Source: Chitinophagaceae bacterium (GTDB lineage: Bacteria > Bacteroidota > Bacteroidia > Chitinophagales > Chitinophagaceae). Taken from it: a DNA stretch of 7,975 nucleotides. Below the pieces are notes generated by a model. It was given only the letters and a program-made list of their open reading frames with translations. It did not search any database and was not told the origin of the DNA. Below, one piece after another: positions 1 through 6,346 of this stretch; the stretch's first letter is position 1, and every line of letters starts with the position of its first letter. The stretch covers positions 1 through 7,975 of the forward strand of contig JAHEZA010000087.1 in NCBI GenBank assembly GCA_023251335.1, given 5' to 3'. The translations under genes and the position numbers were made by a program.

Positions 1-17
1 CTCTATTATTTGTTTAT

Positions 18-611
18 TTACTGTGTTTTAAGTGACATAATCCTGGCTACATATTTTCCCAAAACATCGAATTCAAGATTCACCAAATTATTTATACTTA
101 AGGAATTAAAATTGGTGTGCAACATTGTATAGGGTATAATAGCAACTGTAAAATTGGTTTTATTTACAGCAAAAGCGGTAAGACTGACACCATTGACGCA
201 AACGGAGCCTTTTTCAATAATCAGTGGCGCAAATACTTCATTAAATTCAAAAGTAAACTCAACGCTTCCTCCCTTATCGTTCCTGGAAACACAAGTTCCT
301 GTGCTGTCTATATGCCCTTGTACAATATGACCATCTAATCTGTCATTTAGTTTCATCGAACGCTCAAGGTTAATTAAACTTCCCTTTCCCCATTGGTCCA
401 GGTTGGTTTTTTTGAATGTTTCTTCTATGGCGGTTACTCTGTAAATATCGTTTTTGATATCTTCAATTGTTAAACAAACGCCGTTATGGCTAAGGCTTTC
501 ATCTATTTTCAATTCATGCGCTAATGAACCTTTAATATAAAATTCGCGGTTCGATTGCCTGGTGAGAACTTCTGTTATTTCTCCGATAGCCTCTATAATG
601 CCTGTAAACAT
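18..611 (-). CDS. ribE: Riboflavin synthase (alpha subunit type)
   Basis: Cytosolic enzyme that dismutates two molecules of 6,7-dimethyl-8-ribityllumazine into riboflavin and a pyrimidinedione, the last step of riboflavin synthesis. The 197-residue protein begins with the family's hallmark MFTGIIE and holds two lumazine-binding barrels, roughly residues 1-95 and 96-190. Barrel 1 shows SHNGVCLT (Ser41, Cys46) and barrel 2 shows VCVNGVSLT (Ser143), preceded by Lys134. The GHIVQGHID segment (93-101) is also typical. These residues line up with the active-site Ser, Cys, His and Lys of the E. coli enzyme within a two- to three-residue offset. Length is close to the usual 195-220. No FMN riboswitch is apparent upstream and no clear TAnnTTTG promoter was found on this strand. 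It is divergent from rpsU and there is no sign of a linked rib operon inside the window. Some annotations call this gene ribC. Confidence 0.95.
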   Translation of the reverse strand: MFTGIIEAIGEITEVLTRQSNREFYIKGSLAHELKIDESLSHNGVCLTIEDIKNDIYRVTAIEETFKKTNLDQWGKGSLINLERSMKLNDRLDGHIVQGHIDSTGTCVSRNDKGGSVEFTFEFNEVFAPLIIEKGSVCVNGVSLTAFAVNKTNFTVAIIPYTMLHTNFNSLSINNLVNLEFDVLGKYVARIMSLKTQ

Positions 612-674
612 ATTTTTGTTTTTAGTCTTCTAAAAAAATGATCATTTTTTCGTTTTTTGATTTAAAAAATACTT

Positions 675-682
675 TATCTTTG
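675..682 (+). promoter_or_regulatory. Bacteroidota-type -7 promoter element for rpsU
   Basis: TATCTTTG matches the TAnnTTTG -7 consensus of Bacteroidota primary sigma factor promoters. It lies 28 bases before the rpsU ATG, giving a leader of roughly 20-25 bases. A TTG at 657-659 could be the -33 element, but its 15-base spacing is shorter than usual. The bases from 679 to 694 are nearly identical to those of the rpoB promoter at 7796-7811. Confidence 0.7.
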
Positions 683-710
683 CACTCCTTTAAAAAAAAC
701 GGAAAATTCT

Positions 711-908
711 ATGCTTATAATTGATTCAAAAGATTGCGAAAATATAGATAAAGCGCTTAAAAAGTATAAGAAAAAATTTGAGAAAAGCCGCACATTGCTG
801 GAACTTCGCGATCGGCAGTCTTTTACCAAACCGTCTGTGAGGAGACGTGGTGAAGTGTTGAAAGCAGTTTACAAACAGCAAATTGCGAGCGGTAAAATAG
901 AAGTATAA
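711..908 (+). CDS. rpsU: 30S ribosomal protein bS21
   Basis: Small basic protein of the 30S subunit, bound near the anti-Shine-Dalgarno end of 16S rRNA; it contributes to translation initiation. The 65-residue product is rich in Lys and Arg, with the family's helical layout: an N-terminal part ending in the ALKKYKKKFEKS helix, then LLELRDRQSF, then the RRRGEVLKAVYKQQ helix. Length fits the family (E. coli has 71). The start is supported by the promoter at 675-682 and by the family N-terminus. A purine stretch with GGAAAA lies at 701-706, the only GGA close to a start among the plus-strand genes here, and may act as a weak Shine-Dalgarno. A strong hairpin terminator follows at 938-981. Placement before an xerC-like gene and hpf is familiar in Bacteroidota. 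Confidence 0.95.
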   Translation: MLIIDSKDCENIDKALKKYKKKFEKSRTLLELRDRQSFTKPSVRRRGEVLKAVYKQQIASGKIEV

Positions 909-937
909 GTTACAAACATATTTTTAATATATCTGTT

Positions 938-981
938 TCCGGTAGGCCGAAGTTCGTAACTTTATGCTTACCGGATTTTTT
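938..981 (+). terminator. Intrinsic terminator after rpsU, abutting the recombinase start
   Basis: The outer stem pairs 938-947 (TCCGGTAGGC) with 966-975 (GCTTACCGGA), ten base pairs with one G-U. An inner stem continues with 949-954 against 958-963 around a CGT loop. Six T residues follow at 976-981 and the next base begins an ATG at 982. This is a textbook intrinsic terminator for rpsU. It covers the upstream ATG at 964, which favours 982 as the recombinase start. Confidence 0.8.
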
Positions 982-1884
982 ATGCCTTATACCGAAACAT
1001 ATCCAATACAAGAGTATTTGAATTATCTCACATTCCAAAAGAGATATTCAAAAAATACCATTATTTCGTACCAAAATGATCTTACTGGGTTTTTTGAATT
1101 TATTTTTTTGGAGTATAAAATCAATGATGTACAGCAAATTGCCACGCCGCTGATACGAACCTGGCTTGCTTCACTGAAAGAGAATAAAGTTTCTTCCAAA
1201 ACGATCAATAGGAAAATTTCCACTTTAAAGTCTTTCTTTAAATACCAACTTAGAATAAAAGGAATGCTGGTTAACCCCGCTTCTCCTATTTCCTCGCTTA
1301 AAGTAAGCCGCCGTCTTCCTTCTTTTATTGAACAAAAGGATATACAATCTTTATTAAATAGTGATGCCTTCGGCGATAGTTTTGAAGGAAAAACTAATTT
1401 TTTAATTTTTGAGATATTATATCAAACGGGAATCAGAAGAAGCGAGTTGATTGGTTTAAAAGAAAAGCATGTTGACAAAACTGCCGGGAATATAAAAGTT
1501 TTAGGAAAAGGAAATAAGGAAAGAATCATTCCTGTAAATAGTAATTTGATTAAATACATGGAGGAATATATATTGGAAAAAAGAAAAAAATTCCCGGTTT
1601 ATTCTGACGATATTCTTTTAGTAAACAAAAAGGGAGAAAAATTATATCCTAAGTATATCTATAACGTCGTTAAAATAAATCTGGAACAGGTGTCTACTAA
1701 TGAAAGAAAAAGTCCTCATATTTTGCGCCATAGTTTTGCCACTCATTTGACAAATAACGGTGCACAGATAAACGCTATTAAAGAATTGTTAGGTCATACC
1801 AGCGTTGCTGCAACGCAAATTTATACTCATAATACCATCGAAAAGTTAAAAGATATTTATCAAAAAGCCCATCCAAAATCCTGA
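982..1884 (+). CDS. xerC: XerC/XerD-like tyrosine recombinase
   Basis: Site-specific DNA recombinase. Xer proteins of this kind resolve chromosome dimers at dif sites with a partner recombinase near the division septum; that role is inferred here from family and synteny. From the start at 982 the protein has 300 residues, the normal Xer size. It has an N-terminal SAM-like core-binding domain (about 8-95, with the typical KRYSKNTI segment) and a C-terminal catalytic domain (about 112-295). All six catalytic residues are visible: Arg152 in TGIR, Lys176 in GKGNKER, His246 and Arg249 in HILRH, His272 in LLGH and the nucleophile Tyr281 in IYTH. An in-frame ATG at 964 would add six residues but lies inside the rpsU terminator. 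No promoter of its own is clear, only a poor TAACTTTA at 957-964. XerC versus XerD cannot be settled from this window. Mobile-element context is absent. Confidence 0.9.
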   Translation: MPYTETYPIQEYLNYLTFQKRYSKNTIISYQNDLTGFFEFIFLEYKINDVQQIATPLIRTWLASLKENKVSSKTINRKISTLKSFFKYQLRIKGMLVNPASPISSLKVSRRLPSFIEQKDIQSLLNSDAFGDSFEGKTNFLIFEILYQTGIRRSELIGLKEKHVDKTAGNIKVLGKGNKERIIPVNSNLIKYMEEYILEKRKKFPVYSDDILLVNKKGEKLYPKYIYNVVKINLEQVSTNERKSPHILRHSFATHLTNNGAQINAIKELLGHTSVAATQIYTHNTIEKLKDIYQKAHPKS

Positions 1885-2058
1885 AAAATCCAACCAGGGA
1901 ATTATCCAATCGGTCAGAAAATTTATTTTTGAAAAATGCGTTCTTCAATGTAACTTCATCTTAGTAAAATAAAGTACTCATTTATGAAATTTGTAGAAAC
2001 AATGCTAATTTGATTTACCCGAATAATTTTTATTTTTCACTTAAAAATTGCGATAATT
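1885..2058 (+). promoter_or_regulatory. Recombinase-hpf intergenic region with a candidate promoter
   Basis: An AT-rich 174-base gap without a convincing terminator for the recombinase. TATTTTTG at 1924-1931 fits the TAnnTTTG -7 consensus and could drive hpf with a leader of about 120 bases. No matching -33 TTG was found, and in such AT-rich DNA the match may be chance. Nothing else is apparent. Confidence 0.3.
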
Positions 2059-2358
2059 ATGAACGTAAACATTCAGACGCTGCATTTTGATGCAGACACA
2101 AAATTGGTGACATTTATAGAAAAAAAGATTTCAAAGCTCACCCAGTTTCACGAACGAATAACAAAAGTGGATGTCTTTTTAAAACTGGATAACGTAGCTC
2201 ATAATATTAAAGATAAAATCGCGGAGATAAAAGTTCATGTACCCAGGCATGATTTTTTTGTAAAACATTCTTCCAAATCTTTTGAAGAGAGTTTTGATGT
2301 GGCTCTGGATTCAGTGATCACGCAGATAAAAAGAAAAAAAGAAAAAATGGCGGCTTAA
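2059..2358 (+). CDS. hpf: Ribosome hibernation-promoting factor, short form
   Basis: Member of the HPF/RaiA (sigma-54 modulation protein / S30AE) family, which binds the 30S decoding channel of idle ribosomes and protects or dimerises them in stationary phase. The 99-residue product has only the S30AE domain: an opening strand MNVNIQTLHF, a helix with TKLVTFIEKKISKLTQFH, the strand VDVFLKLDN, the strand AEIKVHVPRHDFFVKH and a C-terminal helix ending in the basic KRKKEKM tail that contacts rRNA in the family. It lacks the C-terminal dimerisation domain of long HPF, so it is a short form; whether it acts like HPF or like RaiA (YfiA) is not decidable by eye. It is followed after 24 bases by a strong terminator. 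Its place between the recombinase and the tuf operon matches Bacteroidota synteny. Confidence 0.9.
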   Translation: MNVNIQTLHFDADTKLVTFIEKKISKLTQFHERITKVDVFLKLDNVAHNIKDKIAEIKVHVPRHDFFVKHSSKSFEESFDVALDSVITQIKRKKEKMAA

Positions 2359-2382
2359 CCATCGGTCATTTCCGAAGCATTT

Positions 2383-2411
2383 AAATAACCTCCTTTTCCG
2401 GAGGTTATTTT
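2383..2411 (+). terminator. Intrinsic terminator after hpf
   Basis: A perfect 11-base-pair stem, AAATAACCTCC (2383-2393) with GGAGGTTATTT (2400-2410), encloses the loop TTTTCC. The descending arm ends in T-rich sequence. It separates hpf from the tRNA-tuf operon. Confidence 0.85.
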
Positions 2412-2501
2412 GATTTTGAGACGTTCTGTGAGCTTAAAATCCGGCTGTTTTAATTGTAATAAATTTTTCTTTTCAAAATTTTTCCATTAAACATTTTCCA
2501 T

Positions 2502-2509
2502 TACCTTTG
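2502..2509 (+). promoter_or_regulatory. -7 promoter element of the tRNA-tuf-secE-nusG operon
   Basis: TACCTTTG matches TAnnTTTG and lies 72 bases before the first tRNA. No exact -33 TTG is present. The 10-base direct repeat TTTTCCATTA occurs at 2480-2489 and 2494-2503, the second copy running into the -7 element. Downstream bases GCCTTCCC resemble the start regions of the rpsU and rpoB promoters. Confidence 0.65.
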
Positions 2510-2581
2510 CCTTCCCAAAAAATAGCCCTTACATGGAATATTGGTTGGGTAAGTTCATTCTAAGGCTGAATCGGGGCAATT

Positions 2582-2655
2582 GCCAGTGTAGCTCAGTTGG
2601 CCAGAGCAGCTGATTTGTAATCAGCTGGTCGGGGGTTCGAATCCCTCCACTGGCT
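2582..2655 (+). tRNA. tRNA-Thr (anticodon TGT)
   Basis: Acceptor GCCAGTG (2582-2588) pairs fully with CACTGGC (2648-2654); the discriminator is T2655. The anticodon stem GCTGA/TCAGC holds the loop TTTGTAA with anticodon TGT. The T arm is GGGGG-TTCGAAT-CCCTC with one G-T pair. CCA is not encoded. It is the first gene of the cluster. Confidence 0.95.
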
Positions 2656-2747
2656 CTCCAAATTTTTAAAATTTTGGGTATTGATTTAGAGTTTATTAAG
2701 GATTCGTAAAAAGCGAAAAGACTTAAGTTCTGATTCAAAAAGATTTA

Positions 2748-2830
<83 letters not shown>

Positions 2831-2875
2831 CAGAGAATATTAGTTTTTTGAAATAGGATGTTTGACTTCTTTCAA

Positions 2876-2947
<72 letters not shown>

Positions 2948-2976
2948 CTTCTTTAAAAGCTGAAAAAAATATTTAA

Positions 2977-3049
2977 GCGGAAGTAGCTCAATTGGTAGAG
3001 CGATAGCCTTCCAAGCTATAGGTCGCGAGTTCGAGACTCGTCTTCCGCT
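2977..3049 (+). tRNA. tRNA-Gly (anticodon TCC)
   Basis: Acceptor GCGGAAG (2977-2983) pairs with CTTCCGC (3042-3048); the discriminator is T3049. The anticodon stem ATAGC/GCTAT holds the loop CTTCCAA with anticodon TCC. T arm is GCGAG-TTCGAGA-CTCGT. CCA is not encoded. It is the last tRNA before tuf, 71 bases upstream of the tuf ATG. Confidence 0.95.
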
Positions 3050-3120
3050 CATTATAAAATATTTTCTCTTCTTGAAGGGGAAGATAAAAAATTTTAAATT
3101 AAAAATTAAAAACAAACAAA

Positions 3121-4308
3121 ATGGCAAAAGAGAATTTCAAAAGGGATAAACCCCACGTTAACATTGGCACTATTGGCCACGTTGATCATGGAAAAACAAC
3201 CCTTACCGCCGCTATTACCGATATTTTGTCTAAAAAAGGTTTAGCGGAAAAAAAGAACTATGCAGATATTGATGGCGCTCCGGAAGAAAAAGAAAGGGGC
3301 ATCACTATTAATACAGCACACGTTGAATATGCAACGGCAAATCGTCACTACGCACACGTAGATTGTCCTGGTCACGCTGATTATGTGAAGAACATGATTA
3401 CCGGTGCAGCACAAATGGATGGAGCAATTTTGGTGGTGGCTGCAACAGACGGCCCTATGCCTCAGACAAAAGAACACATTCTACTTGCCCGCCAGGTAGG
3501 TGTTCCTCGTATCGTGGTTTTTATGAACAAAGTTGATTTGGTTGACGATCCTGAGTTATTAGAATTGGTTGAAATGGAAATTCGTGAGTTGTTAACTTCT
3601 TACGGTTTTGATGGAGATAATACGCCTATTATCCAGGGTTCCGCTACAGGTGCTTTGGCTGGTGATGAAAAATGGATAGCTAAAATTGATGAATTGATGG
3701 ATGCAGTTGATACTTACATTCCATTACCTCCTCGTCCGGTTGACCAACCCTTCCTTATGTCTGTGGAAGATGTATTCTCAATCACAGGCCGTGGTACCGT
3801 TGCTACCGGTCGTATTGAAAGAGGACGCATTAAAGTTGGCGAACCGGTTGAAATAGTAGGTTTGATGGAAAAACCATTAACCTCTACTGTTACTGGTGTA
3901 GAAATGTTTAAAAAGCTTCTAGATCAAGGTGAAGCAGGCGATAATGCTGGATTGTTACTTCGCGGTATTGAAAAGACTCAGATTCGTCGTGGAATGGTAC
4001 TATGCAAGCCAGGAACTATCACACCGCATACTGAGTTCAAAGGCGAAGTTTATGTATTGAGCAAAGAAGAAGGTGGCCGACATACACCCTTCTTTAATAA
4101 ATATCGTCCTCAGTTTTATTTCCGTACCACAGATGTAACAGGAGAAGTGGAATTACCTGCAGGAACAGAAATGGTAATGCCTGGAGATAATACTTCTCTT
4201 ACAGTGAAACTCATCCAACCAATTGCAATGGAAAAAGGATTGAAATTTGCAATTCGTGAAGGTGGACGTACGGTCGGAGCGGGACAGGTTACTGAAATTA
4301 TAAAATAA
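3121..4308 (+). CDS. tuf: Elongation factor Tu
   Basis: GTPase that delivers aminoacyl-tRNA to the ribosomal A site. The 395-residue protein is full length. Domain 1 carries every G motif: G1 GHVDHGKT (19-26), G2 RGITI (59-63, with Thr62), G3 DCPGH (81-85, with the catalytic His85), G4 NKVD (136-139) and G5 GSA (173-175). Domain 2 follows from about residue 210 ([17 protein letters not shown]) and domain 3 from about 300, including GGRHTPF and the [13 protein letters not shown] ending. No Shine-Dalgarno is seen; the leader from 3050 is A-rich. Four tRNA genes precede it and tRNA-Trp follows, so ternary-complex partners are made from the same transcript. This tRNA-tuf linkage is widespread in bacteria. 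Whether the genome has a second tuf copy cannot be seen. Confidence 0.98.
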   Translation: MAKENFKRDKPHVNIGTIGHVDHGKTTLTAAITDILSKKGLAEKKNYADIDGAPEEKERGITINTAHVEYATANRHYAHVDCPGHADYVKNMITGAAQMDGAILVVAATDGPMPQTKEHILLARQVGVPRIVVFMNKVDLVDDPELLELVEMEIRELLTSYGFDGDNTPIIQGSATGALAGDEKWIAKIDELMDAVDTYIPLPPRPVDQPFLMSVEDVFSITGRGTVATGRIERGRIKVGEPVEIVGLMEKPLTSTVTGVEMFKKLLDQGEAGDNAGLLLRGIEKTQIRRGMVLCKPGTITPHTEFKGEVYVLSKEEGGRHTPFFNKYRPQFYFRTTDVTGEVELPAGTEMVMPGDNTSLTVKLIQPIAMEKGLKFAIREGGRTVGAGQVTEIIK

Positions 4309-4315
4309 GATGTCA

Positions 4316-4323
4316 TATCTTTG
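4316..4323 (+). promoter_or_regulatory. Candidate internal promoter between tuf and tRNA-Trp
   Basis: TATCTTTG fits the TAnnTTTG consensus exactly and starts eight bases after the tuf stop codon. A transcript from it would begin near 4328-4331, inside the left arm of the palindrome at 4324-4371, and would carry tRNA-Trp, secE and nusG. No clear -33 TTG is present upstream, within the tuf coding end. Confidence 0.4.
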
Positions 4324-4371
4324 AAACTAAATTAGCTAATTAGCAAATTTGCTAATTAGCTAATTTAGTTT
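4324..4371. repeat. Perfect 48-base palindrome between tuf and tRNA-Trp
   Basis: The 24-base arm 4324-4347 is the exact reverse complement of 4348-4371, with no spacer. In RNA the helix could extend by a G-U and a U-A pair to 4322-4373. The arms are themselves built from smaller palindromes (TTAGCTAA, GCAAATTTGC). The right arm ends one base before the 5' end of tRNA-Trp. Possible roles are an attenuator, a processing or stability hairpin, a protein operator, or a dispersed intergenic repeat; the sequence alone does not decide. Confidence 0.9.
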
Positions 4372-4372
4372 T

Positions 4373-4443
4373 ACGGGCATAGTTCAATGGTAGAATAGAG
4401 GTCTCCAAAACCTTTGATCAGGGTTCGAATCCTTGTGCCCGTG
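4373..4443 (+). tRNA. tRNA-Trp (anticodon CCA)
   Basis: Acceptor ACGGGCA (4373-4379) pairs perfectly with TGCCCGT (4436-4442); the discriminator is G4443. The anticodon stem GAGGT/ACCTT (one G-T pair) holds the loop CTCCAAA with anticodon CCA. The T arm is CAGGG-TTCGAAT-CCTTG. The 3' CCA is not encoded. The tuf - tRNA-Trp - secE - nusG order is common in bacteria. Confidence 0.95.
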
Positions 4444-4485
4444 CTAGGTAATATTGATTAAATGCATTTAGTTTAACTGAATACT

Positions 4486-4515
4486 ATTTTCAAATTTTTA
4501 GATTTTCAAATTTTT
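4486..4515 (+). repeat. Tandem 14-base repeat directly before secE
   Basis: The unit ATTTTCAAATTTTT occurs at 4486-4499 and again at 4502-4515, separated by two bases, and ends three bases before the secE ATG. The resulting leader is nearly free of G, so secE has no Shine-Dalgarno and an unstructured start region. Confidence 0.75.
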
Positions 4516-4518
4516 TTT

Positions 4519-4713
4519 ATGAATAAAATTGCATTGTACGTTAAAGATTCTTACAAGGAAATGATGCAGAAGGTGACGTGGCCTACCTGGGAGGAACTCC
4601 AGCAATCTACTATGATTGTTTTAGCCGCTACCATAATCATTACGGCAATTGTGGCTTTAATGGATTTCGTTTCTAACGGAGTTTTAAAATTTATTTATTC
4701 TTTATTTAAGTAA
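4519..4713 (+). CDS. secE: Preprotein translocase subunit SecE
   Basis: Essential inner-membrane subunit that clamps SecY in the protein-conducting channel. The 64-residue product is the short, single-span form found in most bacteria outside the gamma-proteobacteria. An amphipathic N-terminal helix (about 5-17) leads to the hallmark KVTWPTWEEL (18-27), then one transmembrane segment at about 31-53 (TMIVLAATIIITAIVALMDF) and a short tail. The ATG follows an oligo-T run with no ribosome binding site, and the reading starts well with the family pattern. It sits 75 bases after tRNA-Trp and three bases before nusG, so the two are clearly co-transcribed. Confidence 0.95.
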   Translation: MNKIALYVKDSYKEMMQKVTWPTWEELQQSTMIVLAATIIITAIVALMDFVSNGVLKFIYSLFK

Positions 4714-4716
4714 ACC

Positions 4717-5340
4717 ATGACAGAAAATATAGAAGGAGCCCCTGAAAGTGTTTCAGATAATGCACCGTCCGCACCGGAAAAAAACACAAGGTGGTATGTC
4801 CTCAGAGTAGTGAGCGGTAAGGAAAGAAAAGTAAAGGAATATCTTGATAAAGACATCATTCGCGAAGGATGGGATAAAGATATTTTGCAGATTTTTCTTC
4901 CCGTTGAAAAAGTATATAAAGTGGTAAATGGGAAAAAGGTGATGAGGGAACGCAATTTCTATCCTGGGTATGTAATGATTGAAGTGCTTGATGGAAAACT
5001 TACAGGCGAAATGGTGCAACATTTAAGTAACACTACAAATGTAATGCACTTCTTAACAGATGGGAAGGGATCAAAAGGTGAAATAATAAGCCTGAGAAAA
5101 TCGGAGGTAAATAAGATGCTCGGTAAAGTGGATGAAATGTCTGATGCTGGTGGAATGAAGATGAGCGAACCGTTCATTGTTGGCGAAACCATAAAAATTA
5201 TTGATGGCCCTTTCAACGATTTTAACGGTGTTATTGAAGAAGTAACAGACGAAAAGAAAAAATTAAAAGTTCAGGTGAAAATTTTCGGACGCGCCACCCC
5301 TGTTGAATTGAGCTATATGCAGGTGGAAAAATTATCATAA
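4717..5340 (+). CDS. nusG: Transcription termination/antitermination factor NusG
   Basis: Transcription elongation factor that binds the RNA polymerase clamp and links it to Rho or the ribosome. The 207-residue protein has an NGN domain (about 24-135, opening with RWYVLRVVSGKE and containing the conserved FYPGYV at 81-86) and a C-terminal KOW domain (about 153-205, with GETIKIIDGPFNDFNGVIEEV-like sequence and a GRATPVEL strand). Before the NGN domain lies an acidic, Pro/Ser-rich extension of about 23 residues with no evident fold. A short charged insertion (IIREGWDKDI) in the NGN domain is a feature I associate with Bacteroidota NusG. It follows secE by three bases. The expected next gene, rplK, is absent: a minus-strand esterase begins its stop codon 37 bases downstream. 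Confidence 0.95.
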   Translation: MTENIEGAPESVSDNAPSAPEKNTRWYVLRVVSGKERKVKEYLDKDIIREGWDKDILQIFLPVEKVYKVVNGKKVMRERNFYPGYVMIEVLDGKLTGEMVQHLSNTTNVMHFLTDGKGSKGEIISLRKSEVNKMLGKVDEMSDAGGMKMSEPFIVGETIKIIDGPFNDFNGVIEEVTDEKKKLKVQVKIFGRATPVELSYMQVEKLS

Positions 5341-5353
5341 ATATGTTTCTCTT

Positions 5354-5376
5354 TAGCTCGCGAATTTAAGGAGCTA
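5354..5376. terminator. Weak hairpin between convergent nusG and esterase
   Basis: TAGCTC (5354-5359) pairs with GAGCTA (5371-5376) around an 11-base loop. There is no strong T tract on either side, so it is a poor intrinsic terminator, but it is the only hairpin seen in the 36 bases between the two converging genes. Confidence 0.3.
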
Positions 5377-6108
5377 TCAAAATCTTGATCCGATATAGTG
5401 TGGTAGCATGGCCCGCCAAGTGGGCCAATCATGCGTCATATCTTCTCCCCAAATATCAAGTTCATAAGTAATTCCTTTGTTGTATAATACACCGGCAAAA
5501 TCTCTGGATGCCTGTGGGTCTTCATAACTGCCGCTGCCCGATAAGATATGAATGTGGTTGCTTTTTCTAATGTTATCGAGATACCATGTATCGGTCAAAT
5601 TAGGCATATAATTCATCGGAGAATTAAAGTAAACCTGGTCGTCATTAAATCCTTTTGTGTATTCATGCAAATCGTAAACGCCACTCATAGCAATAACGCC
5701 GTTGATAATATCTGGCTTTTTTAAAAATAAATTCATGCTGTGTAAAGCACCGAAACTAGCGCCACAAGTGATTACAGGCGTTTCCTGTGAGGTGCTGTTT
5801 TTAATAAATGGGATTACTTCACTAAAAACATAATTATTAAACTCATTGTGACGTATGGCTTTGTGTTCGCCCCACATGCTATCATGCATCCAGCTTTCGT
5901 TGTTCATACTATCAATGGAAAAAACTTTTATTTTTCCGGAATCAATAAAATGAGCAAGAGAATCAATCATCTGAAACCGTTCGTATTCCAAATAATCTGC
6001 TGCTGCCGTTGGTATTAGCAACAAAGCAAATCCATAATCGCCGTAAGTAGCAATGGGCATTTCTTTGTTTACTGAAGGACTGTACCATGAAGTAAGTTCT
6101 CTCTTCAT
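5377..6108 (-). CDS. Esterase-family alpha/beta hydrolase
   Basis: Probable cytosolic serine esterase of the putative-esterase family related to esterase D. Its natural substrate is unknown. From the start at 6108 the protein has 243 residues and opens KRELTSWYSPSVNKEMP, which fits my memory of Bacteroidota homologues. The nucleophile elbow is GASFGA with Ser118, and the probable catalytic His226 is in MTHDWPTW near the C terminus. The acid is probably Glu196 or Asp197 in SYEDP. HILSGSG and VIAMSGVYDL are typical strand ends of the fold. No signal peptide is visible. An upstream in-frame ATG at 6187-6189 would add 27 residues without family likeness; a weak TTCATTTG promoter match (minus strand of 6195-6202) lies too close to that ATG and would suit the downstream start better. 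It is a lone gene, convergent with nusG and divergent from the glycosylase, in the place where rplK is normally found. Confidence 0.8.
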   Translation of the reverse strand: MKRELTSWYSPSVNKEMPIATYGDYGFALLLIPTAAADYLEYERFQMIDSLAHFIDSGKIKVFSIDSMNNESWMHDSMWGEHKAIRHNEFNNYVFSEVIPFIKNSTSQETPVITCGASFGALHSMNLFLKKPDIINGVIAMSGVYDLHEYTKGFNDDQVYFNSPMNYMPNLTDTWYLDNIRKSNHIHILSGSGSYEDPQASRDFAGVLYNKGITYELDIWGEDMTHDWPTWRAMLPHYIGSRF

Positions 6109-6265
6109 AAATATTTTTTGGAATTGAGGGTAATGAAATGTTTTTATGAAATTATGAAATTCTTTACAATCTTGCAGTAATGCTTTCACAGCTGCAAATG
6201 AAAAAATAAAAATTTCAATTAAATGTCGGTTTACTACATATTCTCTGTTACAAAAAAATGCTTAC

Positions 6266-6273
6266 CAGCTTTG
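6266..6273 (+). promoter_or_regulatory. Possible -7 element for the glycosylase gene
   Basis: CAGCTTTG differs from TAnnTTTG at one base and lies 74 bases before the ATG at 6347. No -33 TTG is present. The 238-base gap between the divergent starts (6109-6346) shows nothing else I can support. Confidence 0.3.
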
Positions 6274-6346
6274 TATATTTTAATAAAAAAATGATGCACA
6301 CGTCACGGCAATTTAATTATCTTGAGCACTTTTTAAATTAATTTTT

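Noticed and set aside
117..338. Plus-strand 73-codon ORF opposite ribE
   Set aside because: It lies wholly inside the well-supported riboflavin synthase gene and shows no family features.
612..710. FMN riboswitch or shared regulatory RNA before ribE
   Set aside because: The 99-base divergent gap is too short and too AT-rich for the FMN aptamer, and no conserved GC-rich helices are visible.
964..1884. Recombinase as a mobile-element integrase
   Set aside because: No attachment-site repeats, excisionase or cargo genes are near. The size, catalytic set and rpsU/hpf neighbours fit a chromosomal Xer recombinase.
2529..2738. Minus-strand ORF of 69 codons with GGIRTPDQLITN-like sequence
   Set aside because: It runs antisense through tRNA-Thr(TGT). 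This peptide type is a well-known false protein from reading the tRNA complement.
4695..5216. Several minus-strand ORFs of 85-89 codons opposite nusG
   Set aside because: nusG has intact NGN and KOW domains in the plus frame; these are shadow frames without recognisable motifs or promoters.
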